A stretch of DNA of 12,364 nt from contig CAAAJI010000125.1 of the NCBI GenBank assembly GCA_900642245.1, positions 30,145 through 42,508 of the forward strand, written 5' to 3'. The stretch comes from Fragilaria radians (taxonomy: Eukaryota; Bacillariophyta; Fragilariophyceae; Fragilariales; Fragilariaceae). The notes beneath the pieces were generated by a model that saw nothing but the letters and a program-made list of their open reading frames with translations, did no database searches and had not been told where the DNA came from. Numbering within the stretch: the first letter of the stretch is position 1; each line of letters begins with the position of its first letter. The position numbers and the translations under genes are program-made. Positions 8,679 through 12,364 of the stretch are shown here, piece after piece.

Positions 8679-11128
8679 AATGGTTTATGGCTTTGCTATC
8701 ATGTAACAACGATCGATGCCCCAATGGAATCCAGAGTCACGGTCTAATGATGATCGTTAAAATTGTTTAATCTGATTGCAAAAGACCTCTTGAGTTACCA
8801 GAATATTTGTTTCGATATGACCTTCCTTTGAACAGGTATCGGGATTACCTGCATGTAGGATTTTGTTTTGGGTATCAACATAGTCACTGAAAAGCCTTAA
8901 CGGAAAACTTTAAAGAGTATGGTAAATTGCGTATCTTTAACTAGAAACCATTGTTGGAAGAAACCTAAACCAGATTATGTCTGTATTAAAATCATATACC
9001 TGAGCTAGATTGCTAAGTTAAAATAGAGAATGCAGCAAAAATCAAAATAACTTTGACGGAAAACCAACTACATTGATGTTTGAATGAAGCACGGATGGTA
9101 AGAAGCATACTCTTATTGTTGGAATCTTTGAAATTGAAAAGTTGTAAGTATCATAAAGATGAACGAAAATAAAGAATAAAAATTGTATCATATTGCTTCT
9201 CTTGGAAGAAGAATTGCATGTCCCAAGCTAAGAACCATGTGGATTATGGAAACAGGATGAAAAAAATGATTCTGAATGTGCAAGTAAGCAGTAAGATTTA
9301 CATGCTTAACAGCCTCAAAGAGGTCCAATAATTCTGGTAAAGATTCATATATAACGCAAGGATTTGAGTATATTTTCACATAGATGCATTGGCTTATTTA
9401 TTCATTTCAAAACCATGCATCTTTAATAAATTATGTAAAATTATCATTTGATTTCGAAAACCATGAAGTTCTTTGAAAGAATTCAACCATTAATCGATAG
9501 TCACAAATCACATTTAAACTTCTGAATTCAAAGACAAAAGGTCCAAAATATATATAAATGATGACTAAAATTGAAATTTCAGAATTTATGTATAGGCTGA
9601 ATATTGGTCAAAATCTTAAACGGCTTTTGACATGTATCTATGGATCATATTTGATTTTCATTGATGGTCTGTCCTTTCTAAGAAAGAATTTCTCTATGTT
9701 TCTCAACTAGAATACTATCGCCGAAGGAACCCCAAAAATGTTTTGATCGTCGTTATGCCATATTACAGAGAGTGTTCCCCAAACGTGGATATCCTCATTT
9801 AGATACATGGAGAGACATGTTTTTCAATTTTCTAGAATTGACCTGATAAATTGTCATTATCATGCTGAGCCTACCAACTACTGTAATTCAATCATCTGGG
9901 TCTTCATCTTACTCAAAATACTTATCCAGGAAATTTCTCTCCCTTACCAAAGAAGGGGATGATGTGGCATCAAACTTCTTCTAAAATCTTGGTGGTTTTA
10001 AAACATTATAGTCTATAGAATCTTTATTCTCTAAATATTTGGTTGTTCTAAATTGCACTTCACAACTACTCCTGTAAAGTACAAATCCTGGGTAATTCAT
10101 TTAAAAAGGTTCTTTCCTTTTCAGCCTTTTTATCACTTACTTTGGGATAGTGCATTTTCTAAGTAGCCATCTTTGGTGTTACTAGCTAGTTGTTTAATGC
10201 TTAACATCTCAAGTGATTTCAAGCTAGGGTCCCAGGTAAATGAATGACTGTACAAAATGTACATACTTTAATTGAAATTGATAACTGTAGTCAATACTAA
10301 AGCAGTAACATCACTTGACAACTAAGGTTGCTCGGATAGACATCTTCACAACCATAAGGATTCAGATAGACTGAAACAAAGCGAGTTTGCTCCTTGACAA
10401 GAGGGCATATCAACCTCAGGCACTCAATAATTCTTTGTAGGCACGAGAAGAAAATTGGGAATTAATGAGGAAAGTATTGGCATGAGCTGGTGGTAGGTAC
10501 CTTGGAAATGTCAGATTGCATTACTGAAATAATCAAATTGCTTCTGGAGATCTGAAATTTGTAGTCTTCAAAATATTGAAACAAGTTTTTCAACATACAT
10601 GTGCTCCCTTTTAAGTGTGAAATCTTCCTATACTCTGACAATGGACAGTGGATGAATAGTAGAATTATTTTGTTGCATCCATGATCCCCAGTAAGACTTT
10701 CTGAGCAGTCAATATATGCTCACCCTTTTATGGGATAGAGTATGATCAATTTTTTTTCAGAAACGTTGAATGTCTATGCACTAGTGAAATAAATATTGTT
10801 CGGGAAGGCTTAATTCTAGGATGGACATGACCAATAGGTTTTCATGAGGAATCCTCTTTAGAGTGTTACAACTATCATTTTTCAAAGATTACTTATCTCA
10901 TATCAAAGATTATTTTTTTGTTTCAGAACGACTAGTTGCTTTTGTTATGCAAAACAAAAAGACAGATTTAGAAAATCGTTATAGTCTATTTCTCTCGCCA
11001 AACAAAATGTTTCAAATTTCTATTTATACCCATGTGATTTCACTGCCCTCAAGTGCCTTAAACACAGTTACGTTTATTGCTTACGTTCGAGTACTTCAAA
11101 TGTTTATGAAATCCCTGCATCAGCCCAT
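8679..11128. other. AT-rich intergenic region, no confident gene
   Basis: About 2.45 kb between the thiolase stop codon and the BEACH start. Lines counted by hand are near 30% GC, against 40-50% in coding lines. It must hold the thiolase 3' UTR at its right end and the BEACH promoter and leader at its left end; no clear TATA box was seen. I found no tRNA-like B box, no rRNA or snRNA motif, no long terminal or inverted repeats, and no coding frame of convincing length. The two best open frames are 9188-9379 (minus, GTG start, 63 codons) and 9682-9846 (plus, 54 codons, no ATG at its start). Both are compatible with chance. Confidence 0.6.
11073..11078 (-). terminator. Possible polyadenylation signal for the thiolase gene
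   Basis: AATAAA on the minus strand, about 50 bases past the thiolase TGA (11131-11129). The position suits a cleavage site in the next few tens of bases, but protist lineages vary in how strictly they use this hexamer and the region is AT-rich. Confidence 0.3.
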
Positions 11129-12364
11129 TCAGTTGTCATATCGCTCTAGGAGGCAAGCGTGGCCCATGCCGCCATCGGCGCATGCAGCTACCAAGGCAAA
11201 GCGTTGTCCCTCGTCTTGTAGCCTTCGTGAGGCCGTTGTTACCAACCGAGAACCTGTGGCACCGAAAGGATGGCCGATCGCTAAAGATCCTCCTTTGATA
11301 TTTAGCTTATCAAAGTTGATGTCACCAACCTTTTTCCCACCCAAATTATCGTCTGCGAACTTTTGAGAACCCATTGCTTTCAAATTCGATAAAATTTGTC
11401 CAGCAAAAGCTTCATGAATTTCATAAACTCCAATATCTGCTTCTAGATTTAGATTGTTTCTTGTCAAAATTTCGTTGGTGCAGTATGTTGGGCCCTGTCA
11501 TGTCAACGTTGAGATTAGTCTGCTCGATTGATGACAAAGATGACAAAAATACATAAAGTAAAGCTCTTACCAAAAGCAGTTGTTCAAAAGGATCGCATGC
11601 CATAAAAGACCAGTCACGAAGATAAGCCAAAGGTTTATAACCTAGTTCCAATGCTTTCTTTTCACTCATAAGCAACGTTGCAGATGCCCCATCGGTTAGG
11701 AACGAAGAATTTGCTGCAGTGTGAGTTCCATGTGGCTTGACGAAGGCGGGCTTCAATTTGGATACTGATTCGATCGAGGAATCAGCCTTAATTCCGTTCT
11801 CTTCAGTAGACCCCTTATAAGGAATGACTTCTCCATTATACCAACCCTCGGTATGAGCCTTGGCTGCTAAAACATGACTTCGAACTGTGAATTCATCTTG
11901 CTCTTGACGACTAATTCCAAATTTGGCAGACAGCTTATCACTCGACACACCCATAACCTCCCCAGTCGTGTAGTTAGCAATCGCTGGTGTCTCCAATGAA
12001 ATATCTTTTGCTTTAAGACCGCGGAAAAAGTGACGAGCTCCACCAATAACACCACCTTTTTTCATTGCCTTTGGAAGGGTAATGAGCCGTTGTCGAACAG
12101 GACGGGAAAGCCGAATTGGCACGTCGGAAAAGGTCTCTGTACCCCCGGCAATCACCACATCTGCATGGCCTGTAAGAATTTTTTCGGCTGCGGAACAAAT
12201 AGCCGCGTTCGAGCTAATACATGCTTGAGCTATGGTATGAGCACCTATGTGATGAGGAAGACCAGCATTAATCGCAGCTTCTCGAGCAATGTTGGAAGTC
12301 CGAACTTCCTGAATAACATTTCCAGATATAACGTAGTCAATCTTGTCTTTTGGCAACGCAGTCT
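11129..12364 (-). CDS. HADHB: Trifunctional enzyme subunit beta, 3-ketoacyl-CoA thiolase (5' partial)
   Basis: This enzyme cleaves 3-ketoacyl-CoA with CoA into acetyl-CoA and an acyl-CoA two carbons shorter, the last step of beta-oxidation; in animals it is the beta partner of the mitochondrial trifunctional protein. Exons are 12364-11571 and 11494-11129, joined in phase 0, giving 385 residues. All thiolase landmarks are present: nucleophilic Cys in Q-A-C-I-S-S-N (codon 12221-12219), N-S-S-F-L-T-D-G-A-S, His in I-H-E-A-F-A-G-Q (11416-11414), His in G-H-P-F-G-A-T-G (11272-11270) and the second Cys in A-C-A-D-G-G-M-G-H (11182-11180). The segments L-K-P-A-F, Y-K-P-L-A-Y-L-R-D and L-L-L/G-P-T-Y match the HADHB branch rather than the short cytosolic or peroxisomal thiolases. 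The human precursor has 474 residues, so roughly 60-90 N-terminal residues, including any targeting peptide, lie past the right edge. The C-terminus is not a PTS1; mitochondrial location is inferred. Confidence 0.95.
11495..11570 (-). other. Intron in the thiolase gene (76 bases, phase 0)
   Basis: On the minus strand it begins GTAAGAGC and ends GACATGACAG. Removing it joins D-P-F-E-Q-L-L-L to G-P-T-Y-C-T-N-E, which is the conserved HADHB sequence at this point. Reading through would break the frame, since 76 is not a multiple of three. It is the best-supported intron in the window. Confidence 0.92.

Noticed and set aside
10750..10760. Plus-strand T8-CAG, like a 3' splice site
   Set aside because: No upstream plus-strand exon or downstream coding frame supports it; T runs are expected in AT-rich DNA.
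10882..10912. Direct repeat of TCAAAGATTA, 21 bases apart
   Set aside because: Only two short copies in AT-rich sequence, with no further units and no array structure.
10863..11366. 167-codon plus-strand open frame
   Set aside because: Its right half is antisense to the well-supported thiolase exon, its start is GTG, and the left half lies in AT-rich DNA with no recognisable motif.
1..12364. CRISPR arrays, prokaryotic operons, phage or defence islands, tRNA and rRNA genes
   Set aside because: Introns and eukaryotic multidomain proteins exclude a bacterial context, and no repeat array, tRNA B box or rRNA motif was found on reading both strands.

Overview
The window is nuclear DNA from a eukaryote with short GT-AG introns. 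It holds parts of two genes, both read on the minus strand. Introns of 73, 76 and 124 bases, a GC content that looks moderate in coding lines, and a trifunctional-type beta-oxidation thiolase beside a giant BEACH-family gene suit a unicellular protist. A stramenopile such as a diatom or oomycete is my best guess. No species-specific marker is visible, so the lineage is an inference.

Positions 1-8678 (minus) hold most of a very large BEACH-family protein. A short first exon (8678-8512) carries the ATG and a disordered N-terminus. A 124-base intron follows, then one very long coding block (8387-2177), a probable 73-base intron (2104-2176), and a third block that runs off the left edge. That third block has no stop codon in the window. 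About 2,830 codons are present: an N-terminal helical solenoid, a concanavalin-A-like domain, a DUF4704-type solenoid, and the segment that normally precedes the PH-BEACH module. The PH, BEACH and WD40 parts must lie left of position 1. One frame discontinuity near 5374-5399 is not explained by a convincing intron.

Positions 8679-11128 are about 2.45 kb of AT-rich DNA (about 30% GC in lines counted by hand, against 40-50% in coding lines). I found no gene there with confidence. It should contain the BEACH gene's promoter and 5' leader and the thiolase 3' UTR. Two short open frames in it are recorded as weak candidates.

Positions 11129-12364 (minus) hold the C-terminal 385 residues of the beta subunit of the mitochondrial-type trifunctional beta-oxidation enzyme (3-ketoacyl-CoA thiolase, HADHB-like), interrupted by one 76-base phase 0 intron. 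Its N-terminus lies past the right edge.

The two genes are in tandem but far apart, and nothing suggests a functional link: one belongs to fatty-acid oxidation, the other to membrane or vesicle traffic. I see no bacterial, phage, CRISPR, RNA-gene or intact mobile-element signature, and no evidence of a new defence or mobile system.
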